This document shows, one piece after another, positions 11,923 to 23,800 of a DNA stretch of 64,000 nucleotides (its first letter is position 1; every line of letters begins with the position of its first letter). The stretch spans positions 21,374,979 to 21,438,978 of the forward strand of contig JACGWO010000011.1 in assembly GCA_034509735.1 (NCBI GenBank), read 5' to 3'. The notes under the pieces were generated by a model, which had not been told where the DNA came from, made no database searches, and was given only the letters and a program-made list of their open reading frames with translations. Origin of the DNA: Sesamum alatum (Eukaryota; Streptophyta; Magnoliopsida; Lamiales; Pedaliaceae). The position numbers were made by a program, and so were the translations under genes.

Positions 11923-12690
11923 GGCTTGGTGCAGGCTGACTGAGGTGACTCGCCGGAATCATCATATGGAAAGCCTTGAGTAGGTTGGTCGGTATGACTT
12001 GTATTCCAGACTCTAATAGTATGAGATTAGTCCTCGGACTTGAGGAACTACAGAAGTCACATACACACCATGCTATCTTAGGTTTGGCGAAAGGCTTCTG
12101 AGTCAAAAGAAGGTTGCTATAAGCTCTATCTAGTGCAGTCAGCATGTGTAATGTGGACGGTATGTTCTAAGAAAGAATCCGTCTCCTGTCAACGTTTGAT
12201 AGTAATGTCTCGCTTACACTCTGAGACTCGTTCCCTATAAAATCTGTGGTCACAGTGACTGAACAGTAAGATGGAATCCCAGTGACGTTTGAGAATTAGA
12301 TTAAGTTAGTTCTCTTTTGGAGTGTCGAGCCTTTGAGAATTAATTGGATTAATTGGACTTGATTCATAAGTTAGATTTATGTGATTAGAGGATGTGCTTT
12401 TCTCTTTTAATTAGATTAAAGAGGTGAAAACATTTATTGAACTTAAGTATTTTATTAGATTTATACTTGAAGCCCATTAGTACTTTTGGACTATTTAAAT
12501 TAGATTTAAAAGTTAATTTCATAAAGCCCATCAAGAATGGACGGGCAAAATTCGATCTAGGGCTAGATTAGATGAAGGGCTAGGATTAAGTTTAACTTAA
12601 TCAAACCATTTATTGACTAGGTCAAATTCATAACATCATCAAAGTGTGTCTCTTTTCAAGAGTTTGAGTAGGAGTAGGAATACTACTCTT

Positions 12691-12721
<31 letters not shown>

Positions 12722-12750
12722 TTCTATATATATATATATATATATATATA
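12691..12750. repeat. compound CT/TA microsatellite
   Basis: A CT run at about 12691-12722 followed by a TA run at 12725-12750, within the LTR. Confidence 0.9.
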
Positions 12751-13599
12751 CTCAAAACACACACAACTCACACTCTCATCTCACTCACCGATCGCCCCCT
12801 CTCCCTCTCGGCCATCTCTCCTCTCTTCTCCACCTCTAAAAGCCTTTTTGTTTCTTGTCTTTGATACAAGAAAACATACGAACGAGCGATCACGTTAAAA
12901 AATAGCGTTCGGTCGATCGTTCTCTCCTTTTCTTTGATATCTTGCTAGCACGAGGGTATCAAGATTCCGATGAATTGTGTGGATGATTTGGAGGATCCCT
13001 ATGTTGGGATCTAGGCGGTAAATCCGGGAACAACGCGTGTAGCCGAATGAAGAAAACTACAAGGGTGAGTACATTTGTTACGATTTTGTTTCCTCGTTCC
13101 ACCTATGGCCTCCATGAATCTTGCATGCTTTATTTTATTCATGAGATACACCGAATGCCTAGAAGAATCAAGGGACCCCTTGATCGGTTTTAAATTCCAT
13201 TTGAATTATGCATGTTTATATTTTCATTTTGTTTTAAACGTCCCGCGCTCTCACGCGCTCTTTCCCGGGCCGATTTGCTGCGCTTACATAGTCGGGAGAA
13301 GAACGAATTGGGTATCAATGCCAACACAGGGCCCGAGTCACCTTCTCTCACTTGGACCCCCCTGCGAGGACTCCAATGGATGTTTCCCCTGAAACAACTT
13401 GGGAGTTTGGCCAGGGGTATCATCAGCTGTATAGGGGGAAGGACTCTTGGTGGAAGGGCGACGACCTGAGCACACCATTGACTGTGTACCTGGTTCATGA
13501 GGAGGTTCTTGAACATAGTGGTTTCCCTATAGAAAAAAGGTCAGATAATTCGCACAAAGCAAACGAACACATCAAACAAAATTGGGAAAACAATTAACA

Positions 13600-14230
13600 T
13601 ATACCCAAGGACTCCTCTAAAGGGACCTCCTGGAACTCAGGGGTGAAAATGAGACGAGAGGCTCTCATGAGACCCCATCCAATTGTTATACTCCTTAATG
13701 TTTAACCCTTCCAAGAGCGAATGGAGGTTAGTCTCCTTCCTCTGGATGGGATATCTATCCATACCCAAGGTGGCCACCCTCTATTGGGATAGAAATTCCT
13801 AACAAACTGAGAGAATCACAAAGAAGTACCCCTTCTTTCAGTTCTTAGGGGAATGAGGAGGTTACAAGAAACAGACATCCTGGCAGCAGGAGAAGTAGAA
13901 CAAACCTGGCTCGGATTTTTTCAAAGGAGTGGAAGTTTTTGCTAAAACAGAGAATCCCTTCATAACTTAAAGCTATTGGCAAACTGGCCAAGATTCAAAA
14001 AGAATTGTGGGTGAGTTGGTTCAAGGGGATGTTGAAAGTCTGAGGCACCTTGGTGAAAAAGTCAGTGATCAGAAACTTTAAATCCTGCCACACCTGTGCA
14101 GAGGGCAATGAGGGAGTTTGGTAGAAACATGCACAATAACACGAAATGAGGGAAGGATGCCTACCTCCTCCACCAACTTCTGGACACCGGCCTACCTTAA
14201 ATTAGAGGTTCAAAATTCATAAAACTCGGG
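13600..14230 (-). pseudogene. decayed antisense ORF resembling 'putative gypsy type transposon' domain
   Basis: On the minus strand, with several stops and frame changes, words such as HFVLLCMFLPNS, LEPTHPQFFLNLGQF, GLFYFSCCQDVC and KKGYFFVIL follow the order I associate with the plant 'putative gypsy type transposon' family (Pfam PF04195), which is encoded antisense in many Tat-type elements. The assignment rests on pattern memory only. Position just before a polypurine tract and LTR at 14994 fits the expected element layout. Non-functional. Confidence 0.4.
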
Positions 14231-14993
14231 CTCGACTCCCTCAGCCTCTTCGCCCCCCTCCTCCTGGGCTTGCTTTATTCCTAGCTCCCTTTCTTAGAAC
14301 GGTCACACTCCTCATCTTCAGAGGTCTCATCCTTCAACTGGCGCGGACCTGAAAATCCTAGGACTCCACCTTTGAGGCCTACGAATAGATGACGTTGAGC
14401 CTTGACCCAACACCTCTCCTAAAGCCACCACGGAGGGATTCTCGTCGGTAGGCCAAGAACCCTCTCCTATCACTCTTATTGATAATTTTGACGATATCTT
14501 AGATACTCCGAAAAAGAAAAAAGTGGAAGAACTCTACTACAAAGCAAAGAAAAGGGAAAGGGAAAGCAACTAAAGAAAAGGGTGCAACCTGAAGAGAACA
14601 ATGGACAATAGAAGAAGAAGATGGATTTGGAGAAACGTTTGAAGCTTTAGTTTGCGGGGGTTGAAAAGAGAGAAAAGAAAGAGAAAGTGTAAGAGTAAGG
14701 AAAGGAAGGAAAATGTGAAAACAGGAAAAAAAACTCTCTTTTTCTTACCTGATAAGACCTGGTCACCCAATCATCGAGTGTGAGGCGAACGGTTACTAGT
14801 GATCGTTGACCTTATGCATGAAAAGGCGCACCTAATGCAATGATGGCACCACAAATACAAGGTGATTGAGTTTAATTTTTTAGGACCAATAAACAGGTCT
14901 CCAATCTTGAGTTGGGTTGTGTGCATCATGGAGAAGGGTACCTACTGTAATAAGCTGGGTTGACTCTCATTTATTAGAGTAGGGGGAATTTAA

Positions 14994-15617
14994 TGGTGCC
15001 CTTCAAAATGGGATAGCCCAAAGTGGTTTAGACTGCCTACAAGAAAAGGAGATCCAGAGAGGACCACAAAACAACCTGGATGCGAAAACCTCGAAAGAAG
15101 CAGGGCAACCTAACTCGTGTAAAGGCCCAAACAGGGTGGAGCCCATGTGGATGCACAATGGCAGTCCATGTAGGATCAACTGCCTCCGCCACCTCACTTG
15201 AAGGGTGAGGAAGTAGATAAGCATCAACCAAGAACACCTTGGATAAGTGGCAACAAGAGAGGAGAAACAAGGGCTCAACCTTATATTCCAGTTGCAACCA
15301 CCGGACCAAGAAAAGACGAGTCTTACCTGCTGTAGGGTAGGGGATTTTGCCTTATCACCAAAGACTTTCGCCTACCTATAAATACCTGACTCAAAGAACA
15401 CATACGAGTACTTTGAAATTTACTCTTAAGCACACAATTTCACACTCTACTAACTTTTTATGCTTTATTACCATTATTCTTTATATTCAATGAACTCTCG
15501 ACTTGAGAATTGGAGTATTGATCTCTTTTTTGCAGGTTCAATTCGTAGAGCTTATAGAAAGCCCAAGAGCCCAAGATCCATCCAGATCTTTGGACTTGAG
15601 TTTTTTTACTTGCATCA
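14994..15617 (+). mobile_element. Tat-type LTR
   Basis: A purine stretch AGTAGGGGGAA just upstream looks like a polypurine tract. The LTR begins TGGTGCCC and ends TTGCATCA. A TATA motif CTATAAATACC sits near 15375, and the R/U5 region carries ACTTGAGAATTGGAGT, comparable with TTGAGCGTCGGAAT in the LTR at 30407. As a 3' LTR it would close the element whose antisense ORF remnant lies at 13600-14230. No paired 5' LTR is seen. Confidence 0.6.
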
Positions 15618-15623
15618 TATGAA

Positions 15624-15883
15624 TAGGAAATTATTAATTAATAAAATATATGATTATTTCGGGAGAAAAAATATAGTTAATGACATTTTAAATATTTTAT
15701 ATTCTGTAACCCATGGTAGTTGTTATAAAGATCTCCCTTCATAAATAGTATAGATATATGGAAGAGCAATGACAAAATTAACACATAGGACTCACGCATA
15801 TGTAATTAAGCATAATAACTTTTCAAGATTGAGTTCTAACGTTGCCAATGTGTTAAGCTGTATCAAAGTCACAACTAAGTAAA

Positions 15884-15928
<45 letters not shown>

Positions 15929-15995
15929 TCTTTTGGTGAATGCAAAGTCACAATTGATTAAATAAGTGGAGTATGATGAACGCATTTATTTTTTA
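15624..15995. repeat. right copy of ~350-bp direct repeat
   Basis: Counterpart of 10617-10965, starting immediately after the LTR end. It contains an added 37-base poly-T run at 15891-15927 plus a short local repetition of CAAAGTCACAA either side of it, absent from the left copy. Confidence 0.75.
15891..15927. repeat. poly-T tract of 37 bases
   Basis: An uninterrupted T run inside the right direct repeat. On the minus strand it is a poly-A tail candidate for an inserted retroposon, but no body was recognised beside it. Confidence 0.85.
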
Positions 15996-17303
15996 TTCTA
16001 CGTGAGAGTATTTGCAAGAGTTTTTACGTCTTTAAAAGTGATTTCGTAGAAAAAAATTAAAAGTTATAGTAAAATGAAAAGTGGGTAGTATTTGTAAAAA
16101 AAGTGAAAAATAGATAAAAGCTAAATTGAGTAGTGTTTAGGGAAAAAACACTTCTAAAATAAGTTTAATCGATTAAAGACAGTTTTGTACCCATTTATTA
16201 AAATATGCAATTTTTGCTTAATATTTGCACTTATTTCTTGATTATAATAATTATTCCTCAAAATTAATAAATTTTATTTTAATTAGTATATCTCATATTT
16301 AATTTTTTATAAAATGATTATCATTATTAAAATATTCAATACTAATAGAAAATTTGGATGTTTAATTCAATAATTTTCCCATTATATAATATAATTGTTC
16401 ATTTATGCACAATAAATAAACTTGCACGATTGACAGTTAAATTATTTTTTAATTAATTATAGCAAGTCAATTTACATGGTTTTAAGGTAAGGAAGTTTAA
16501 TGTGAACAAGGAATAAGCAGTCTTAGCTGCAGTTATATAATATAGAATACAATATATATATATATATATATTTTTTAAAAATATTAAATATGTGAATTAT
16601 AAATTTTTTTAATGATAAATTATTCAAATTATTTAAAACTTCTAACATCAACTTTTAATGAGCAATTTTAAAAATAAATTAAAAGGGTAAAATATAATTC
16701 AAATTATTATAATGACGATAAATTAGTCTAAAAGGAAGTTGAATTTATTTAGAAAAAAGCTAAAGCAGCTAGTAGCAATCCCCAAAGTGCTTCCAGTTTT
16801 TAGCTTAAAAAGTGTTTTTCGCAGCAATTTCAGAAGCAGAAGTTAGCATCCCAAATGCACTTTTCAGCATTCAGAGGTTGAAAAGCATTTTTTCAAAACT
16901 CGCGCAACACACACCCTTAATATATCAAATTTGTTCGATGATCGTCACAGACTCCACTTTTTAAAAAAAATTAAATGCAATTTACTTCTTTGTGATATGA
17001 AAAATATCCAAAAAATTCTCCTCGTAAATTAAAATGCAACAAATTATCCTCTCGTGATATTCACAATGAAACAAATAATATTTTGTTCATAAACATTTAT
17101 AGTTAATTTAGTTTCTTAGTTTTAGTCAGTTATTTATTTTATTTTCCGACCTTTCCATTCAATTAAACGAATATATTGAAAATTTAAAATATGCACACGC
17201 TTTAATTGAATGTGCTACAATCGTTAATTGTAATGTAACACGTACACTATATATTGTGGTTGAGTTTGCTATTTTTATAGTTTGAGAATACATCAATCAT
17301 GTC
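15996..17303. other. AT-rich intergenic stretch
   Basis: No gene supported. Words at 16030-16160 (AAAAGTGATTT, GTGTTTAGGG) and 16738-16915 (AAAGCAGCTAGTAGCAATCC, AAAAGTGTTTTTC) have the look of eroded hAT/Harbinger-type miniature elements. A short TA microsatellite lies near 16552-16571. Confidence 0.4.
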
Positions 17304-17637
17304 AAATCAAAATTTTATTACTTTTTTTTCCCCTAAAGTTCAAAATCAACTTACTTTTTACTGTTAAAAAAAAAATCAACTTAACATTTTAATTCATAAC
17401 TTATTGTAATCAAAATTTTATCACCTTTTGTTTTTCTTTTTTTTTTTTTTTTTTCTAAAGTTCAAAATCAACTTACTTTTTACTGTTCCAAAAAATCAAC
17501 TTGTCAACATTTTACTTCATAAGTTATTGTAATCAAAATTTTATCACCTTTTTTTGTTCTAAAGTTCAAAATCAACCTACTTTTTACTGTTAAAAAAAAT
17601 CAACTTATCAACATTTTAATTCATAAGTTATTGTATC
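17304..17637. repeat. three-copy tandem repeat, ~105-120 bp unit
   Basis: Units start near 17304, 17411 and 17531, each CAAAATTTTATYACC, then TAAAGTTCAAAATCAACYTA, CTTTTTACTGTT and TTATTGTA. Length differences come from the internal T and A runs. Non-coding. Confidence 0.8.
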
Positions 17638-17898
17638 TTTTATTGATTGGCTAAATTAAATAGGGTTATTTACCATTACTTTTTCAGTTAATTGGCATGA
17701 AAATCTTATTCCAAAATGGAAAGTTTGTATACGGAATTAACTAAAATTATTTATGGGTTTTACATTGTTTATCTCAATAAAGGATGATATACAATAAGGA
17801 AATATTTGAATATTGACTTTTTTTCTTTTTTTTTGATAGTATCTGATTTGTTACATTATTCAACGCATTCAAATTTAGAAACTAGTCTATTATATTAA

Positions 17899-18666
17899 GG
17901 GTTAAATACAATTACCATTCCTAAAGTATCCACCCTACATCAATTACCCTCATAAAGTATTAAAACTTTCAAAAAGCCCCCTGACCTTCTAACACCTTTA
18001 ATTTTGAAGTTCAAAAAGTCCATTTTACCCTTACTAAAAATTGATGAAAAAAATTAAAGAAAATTTTAAAATATCAAAACCACTCTTTTTTGAAGTTTTA
18101 TCTAATTTTATTTTCCCTTTTTCATCAAGCCCCTTTTATTTTTATAATTCTAAAGTATTTGAAACTCATTTTATTTTAGTTTAACTTATTTGTCAAACCA
18201 AGTTAAAACTAAATTTATACATTCATATTATTACCATATTTATATAATTATCATGTTCATATAAATATATATTAATTGTATATTTTCTTATTAACTCTTA
18301 TTAATTGTATGTTTGTTTTAAGTAAATATATATATATATATGTATGATTTTATTATTAATTTGTCTTGACAAATAAAGGAAACTAAAATAAAATAAACTC
18401 CAAATATTTTAAGATTACGAAAATAAAAAGAGCTCGATAAATAAGTGAAACTAGAATTAGACAAAAGCTTCACGAAAGAGCGATTTTAGTATTTTAATAA
18501 TTCCTTTAATTATTTTTTCGAAAAAGCAATTTTCAATAAGGGTAAAATGGACCTTTTGAACTTAAAAATAAAAGGAGTTAGACAGAGAGTTTTTTGAAGA
18601 TTTTAATACTTTAGGGGGTAATTGATGTGGGGTGAATACTTTAGGGATGGTAAGTGTATTTAACCC
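17899..18666. mobile_element. fold-back element with 9-bp target duplication
   Basis: Left arm GGGTTAAATACAATTACC (continuing with CCTAAAGTAT) and right arm ending GGTAAGTGTATTTAACCC are inverted; the pairing extends more than 150 bp inward (CATTTTACCC / GGGTAAAATGGA). Flanks TTATATTAA (17890-17898) and TTACATTAA (18667-18675) agree at 8 of 9 bases, the duplication size of Mutator-like elements. Non-coding. Confidence 0.8.
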
Positions 18667-19823
18667 TTACATTAATGAATTAAACTAACGAATATGTTTA
18701 GACAAGTCAAAGAAACAACGAATTAATATAAAAATAGATATATATTTATATTTGTGGAACTCAAATTTATAATTTTTTTAAATTTTTAAATTTACCAATC
18801 AAACAACACCTCGAAGACAGAAGTTTGACTTTCAGCAAAAGCCATTCAACTAGAAACTTGTAGCATTTAATACAAAGCACCGCAATAATGAATTGGAGAT
18901 TTATGATAATTTATTTATCAAATTTATCAACTTTTACTTCCTTTTGACTTCACAAAGAAAACAAGAAAATCATCGTTACTTCCATAATCTAACCGACCAA
19001 TTAAATTAAAATAAAGAAAGCATCACATTGACATAAACGTGAAAATCAACCCAAATTTTTTACTTCTTGATCCCGGATCAATTTTTTAAAAAATTTGTCG
19101 ATTTCAGTTTAATTTTGTAATGAATTAAATTATTTTATATTAAACTAATTCGTATAATAAAATACAGATAAAAATATCTTAATTACCACATTGATTTTAA
19201 TTGATTTATAATATTGCTCTAGCATCTTTACATGCAATAAGCATAACATTATGTTGTACATATAATATGTATACAAGTTACTGATCCAACAGTAAGCGAG
19301 TCGAACCATCAAGCAGATTTTTACCAATAAGCAAGTGTTCGTATTTAAGAGTCACATTTACTATGAGGCGTTCCCGTCCCAAATATTATCAGTTTTAGGG
19401 TATTCGCGTCCATCTAAAACACGATCAGTTTCATCTCCGATGTAAGATGAGTATATTTGTAGTGGAAGTAAGAAAAACATGTAGACATAATAAGTAAGCA
19501 ATAAGGTAATTTTTCTTTTCCTTTTCTCTTTTTGGTAAAAAAATATTTATTATTTTCATAGTTTTATCTTATTGCATTGATTCTTTTTCCTTAATTTAGG
19601 TAAACTTACATTAATGCAACATACTTAAAAAAAATAATAATAACATTTTTGGCTGATGCTTTCATTTTCCCCCCTTCTTTGTCATCTATGCAATATTATT
19701 AAAGTCGAGAGATTTGTTACGTATATAGACTAAATTACCCTCCTTATATAAGAAGGAAAAAGACAAGTTAATTTATTTATTCATTTTTTCCTTCTCTTAC
19801 ATTTTACTTTTTCTATTGCCTCT
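18667..19823. other. AT-rich intergenic stretch
   Basis: Nothing recognisable as a gene or element in this stretch. Confidence 0.5.
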
Positions 19824-20087
19824 CACTACAAGAAAAACACTCAATAGCAATAAAAAGAATCAGCTTCGAACTAAATAGCAAGTAAAATTTTTATTGCTAA
19901 TATATTATTTAATATAAGAAATATAGTTGCTAATGTATTTAGCAACGAAAATTTATTTACTAATAAATTTGACAAATTGTTTAAAATATATATTAAATAG
20001 TGTAGATTAACAACGGAAATTTTACTTGCTAATTAACTCGACGCTGATTTTAACAACAAATTTTTTCATAGCTATTTTCTTTTAGTG
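19824..20087. mobile_element. miniature CACTA (En/Spm) transposon
   Basis: Starts CACTACAAGAAAAACACT, the canonical CACTA terminus, and ends TTTTCTTTTAGTG, its inverse. It is flanked by a perfect 3-bp duplication TCT (19821-19823 and 20088-20090), as expected for this superfamily. The 264-bp interior repeats the motif AGCAAnnAAAATTT in both orientations (sub-terminal repeats). There is no transposase. It lies about 760 bp upstream of the AKT1 start codon. Confidence 0.9.
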
Positions 20088-20770
20088 TCTTCTCGCTATT
20101 GTATTATATTTGCCCTAAATCTTACCATGGATTTTGTATAAACATTGCTTCGAGTTCAAGATAAGTGTCAATTTATTTATTTAATTCTAAATAAAACTCA
20201 CAATATGATTATATAATAAAAAAAACCACATTTATTATGCCGATGAATATGATATATACTTACATAATTATTAAAATAAGTATATTTACACCCTTAATTT
20301 ATAATCTATTTATGCAAATCATCTATATATTTTATATAATTACAAAAATTACCCATAACAGTTAAAAAAATATGGATAGATTGTGTAATATTATGAATAT
20401 TTTTGAGAGTATATGTATAATTATTAAAAAATATGAGTAAATTATATAAATAGATCATAGATCAGAAAAGATACATATAATTATTCTTAATTAGTAATAA
20501 ATTTCTGTCATATTTTTTTATATCGATCGAGCGTGCTGTGGTCGCTAGTCAATTATTAATTAAAAAATCATTAAATAAAATGACAAAAAGGTCAAAAGGG
20601 AAGAACCCTGATTGAATGAATTCTGTGTATAATGTGTTTACAACGTCACGAGGTGGGTGTCCGCTGTCAACGAGAGACTTTCTTGAAAGTGAAGGCTGTG
20701 GGGACAGAGCCCAGAGATTTATACTATAAAATATTTGCCGCTCAGCCTCCCATGTAACGATGCTGCTGCC

Positions 20771-20777
20771 TATATAA
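20771..20777 (+). promoter_or_regulatory. TATA box of the AKT1 gene
   Basis: TATATAAA context in CTGCCTATATAAACACAG, 78 bp upstream of the AKT1 ATG, leaving room for a 5' UTR of about 45 bp if transcription starts ~30 bp downstream. Confidence 0.6.
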
Positions 20778-20848
20778 ACACAGCCAAATTGATTCATAGA
20801 GCCAAAAACAAGAAGAATTCTTGACAGCAGAGCTTCTGCAGAGAAAGA

Positions 20849-23800
20849 ATGGCGGATGTTTATGGTAAGAGAAGAGGGAGGCTGTTCGGGGCTTCAATGT
20901 GTGGCGGTGCAGAGTCGCAGGAGATTGAGCAGTTGTCGAGAGAGGGCAGCCATTACAGCCTTTCTACTGGGATTCTTCCTTCACTTGGCGCCAGAAGTAA
21001 TCGCAGAGCCAAGCTTCGGTCTTTCATTGTTTCGCCTTATGATCGCCGTTACAGGTTTCCCTTTTGCTTTTTCCAACAACCCTTTTTGTTTTCTTGCGTG
21101 TATATATGTGTGTGTGTGTGTGCGTGTGCTTGCATGTTCTTGTTTTCTGCGTTTGTGCTACTCTTTTTTGATTTGTTCCTCTTGGATTGAGGGTTCTTTG
21201 AGGAATTCAGTTCGTTTCTTCGGTTTTTGTTAGAAGTATTTGATTAGATTACAGTAATTTCTGTTTAGTTTTATTACTTGGTTCCTGAGCATGCTGTCCC
21301 TTCTTCCCTTCTTGCTTGATTAATGTCGGTGTTGACTAGTTTCTCAAAGTTCAATTACTTTTGTCACTTTTTGATTTAAGGATCATCACTTTTATTACCC
21401 AATTCATCATTCTTTCACCCCTTTTTCCAGGAAAATAACATAGAAGATCTCCATAATTGAGTGTCCCTTGATTCTTTCTTGTTGAAATCTTTAATTCTTG
21501 GAGAATTTTGACACTGCCCACAATTTCTTTTGTAATCTTTGATTTTCACTTGACTGTCTATGGAGAAAGATCATTTGACCAGCACATCTATTTCTGGTCA
21601 AAAAGAGAGCATGCCTGTTTTGATTAAATAATTTTCTGGTCATCAATTCACTTTCAAAACTGTTATGTGTATCTGAGGGAGTTCACCAACTTTTTTTCCG
21701 AATCTTTCTCCAAATTTCAATGAAACGAATTAAACATATGTTCTTTTCTAAAGGGTTGGTGGGGACAAGGTTTCTTTGATGTGGACCATGTTGATCATCT
21801 TTCTGTACTGTTCCTATTCCTTTTCAAATTTGTGCCTCTTTTGATAAATTCCTTTTCAGAGACACTTTTCTTGAATAAACTTGAGAAGTAGGACGTTTTC
21901 ATTTTGAAACTCTCTTAGAATGTCGAATTTTGCTTCGTGTGTATTAATAAAAGCTGTACAAGTTCTACGAGCTCGTTGACAAGTCCTATGAATGTTGGTT
22001 TACTTTTGTCCGGATTAGTTGCAGGATCTTGTTATATTTACCTGCCACAAACCAGTTGGATGAAAAGTTACTGTTTTATTTATACGTTTGACTTGTTCGG
22101 ATTTATCCGATGCAAGGAATTTCTTTTGCTAAAATTACCTCAGGTGAACTAATACTGCAGAGCATGGGAGACCTTTCTGGTTATTCTGGTCATCTACACT
22201 GCTTGGGTGTCTCCATTTGAACTTGGGTTTCTTGATAAACCAGAGGGGCCGCTAGCCATCGCAGATAATGTTGTAAATGGATTTTTCGCCATCGACATTG
22301 TCCTCACTTTCTTTGTAGCTTACTTGGATAGAAACACATATCTTCTTGTTGACAACCCAAAGCAGATTGCTTGGAAGTATTTGACTTCTTGGTTGGCATT
22401 TGATGTCATATCTACAATCCCCTCTGAACTTGCTCGGAAGATCTCCCCCAAACCTTTACGGACGTATGGCTTATTCAACATGCTTCGTCTCTGGCGTCTC
22501 AGAAGAGTTGGTGCCTTGTTTGCTAGGTAAGAATGCTTTTATTTACAAGTAACAATTTGATACGCCATATTCACTCTAGTTTAGAGGAAAGATACCTCAT
22601 CTTTTGCTATAGTCCCGCTTAATTTCTTTTTACTAAAAGCAGATTGGAGAAAGATAGAAATTTCAACTACTTTTGGGTTAGGTGCGCAAAGCTTATATGC
22701 GTAAGTCCAAGTTAGATTCATTAGATAACTGCAGGTGAAAGAAATGGGGATTTGAATTATTGAACTATCTTATTTCCGCATGTAGGTTACCCTTTTCGCA
22801 GTTCATTGCGCTGGATGCTTTTATTATCTACTTGCTGCCCATTACCCTGAACCAAAGAATACATGGATTGGAGCATCTATGAATGATTTCCTTCAGCGGA
22901 GCCTGTGGGCTCGTTATGTAACTTCAATTTACTGGTCTATCACTACCCTCACTACTGTTGGCTATGGAGATTTGCATGCTGAAAATACGAGGGAGATGAT
23001 ATTTGACATTTTCTACATGCTCTTTAACCTTGGACTGACAGCATATTTGATAGGAAATATGACAAATTTGGTGGTCCACGGGACTAGTAAGACTAGGCAA
23101 TTTGTAAGTGACTCTTACTGTTCTATTATCTTAAAACTAAAGTGAGCAAAGTTGCCATATCCGTTTTTTTCTTTAAGGCTTCAATTGATTAATTTTGTCT
23201 ATCTCTGTTATGTCACTCGGGATCCGACTATAGAGAGATACCATTCAAGCTGCCTCAAGTTTTGCGCAGAGGAATCAATTGCCTGCTCGCCTTCAAGATC
23301 AGATGCTATCACATTTGTGTTTGAAGTTTCGAACTGACTCCGAGGGTTTGCAGCAGCAAGAGACTCTTGATTCACTTCCGAAAGCCATTCGTTCAAGTAT
23401 TTCCCATTTCCTTTTCTACTCTCTTGCAGATAAGGTATACTTGTTCCGTGGAGTGTCCAATGATTTACTCTTCCAGCTGGTAATTTTCTGTACATTTGAT
23501 TTTTCTCTTTTTTCTCCATGGGTGGACTTTAATCAGTGTCATATCTCATATTTTGTGTGAAAGGTCTCTGAGATGAGGGCCGAATATTTCCCTCCCAAAG
23601 AGGATGTAATCTTGCAGAATGAAGCGCCGACTGACTTTTATATTCTTGTAACGGGGGCAGTGGTAATGTTGGACTCTAGAACCTTCTCTTTGTCTCCTCC
23701 CGTTTACTATCAGTTTATGTACTCATACACATTCTTTTGTCTAGATTGAGTGCTCATTAGATATTCGATCTCATGACGTATAAATTACTTTACAGGATCT

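Larger units (their letters stand above)
11383..13070 (+). mobile_element. LTR of a gypsy-type element (family L1, copy 1)
   Basis: Starts near CTATTAGAATAGGTGATC. It matches the region from 37195 for about 1 kb: CATATGGAA, GAGATTAGTCCTCGGACTTG-like and ATTGGACTT-rich words recur in the same order. It is non-coding, contains CT and TA microsatellites at 12691-12750, and its 3' part (about 12880-13070) is GC-richer. Exact ends are uncertain because no target duplication was found. Copy 2 follows an antisense ORF at 37195. Confidence 0.6.

Noticed and set aside
13190..13597. overlapping open frames on both strands in the 13.2-13.6 kb region
   Set aside because: Mutually overlapping in several frames, inside a decayed retrotransposon; no frame has the consistent similarity expected of a gene.
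20856..21233. alternative frame across AKT1 exon 1 and intron 1 (125 codons)
   Set aside because: Overlaps the clearly supported AKT1 first exon in another frame and runs through the donor site into a TG microsatellite.
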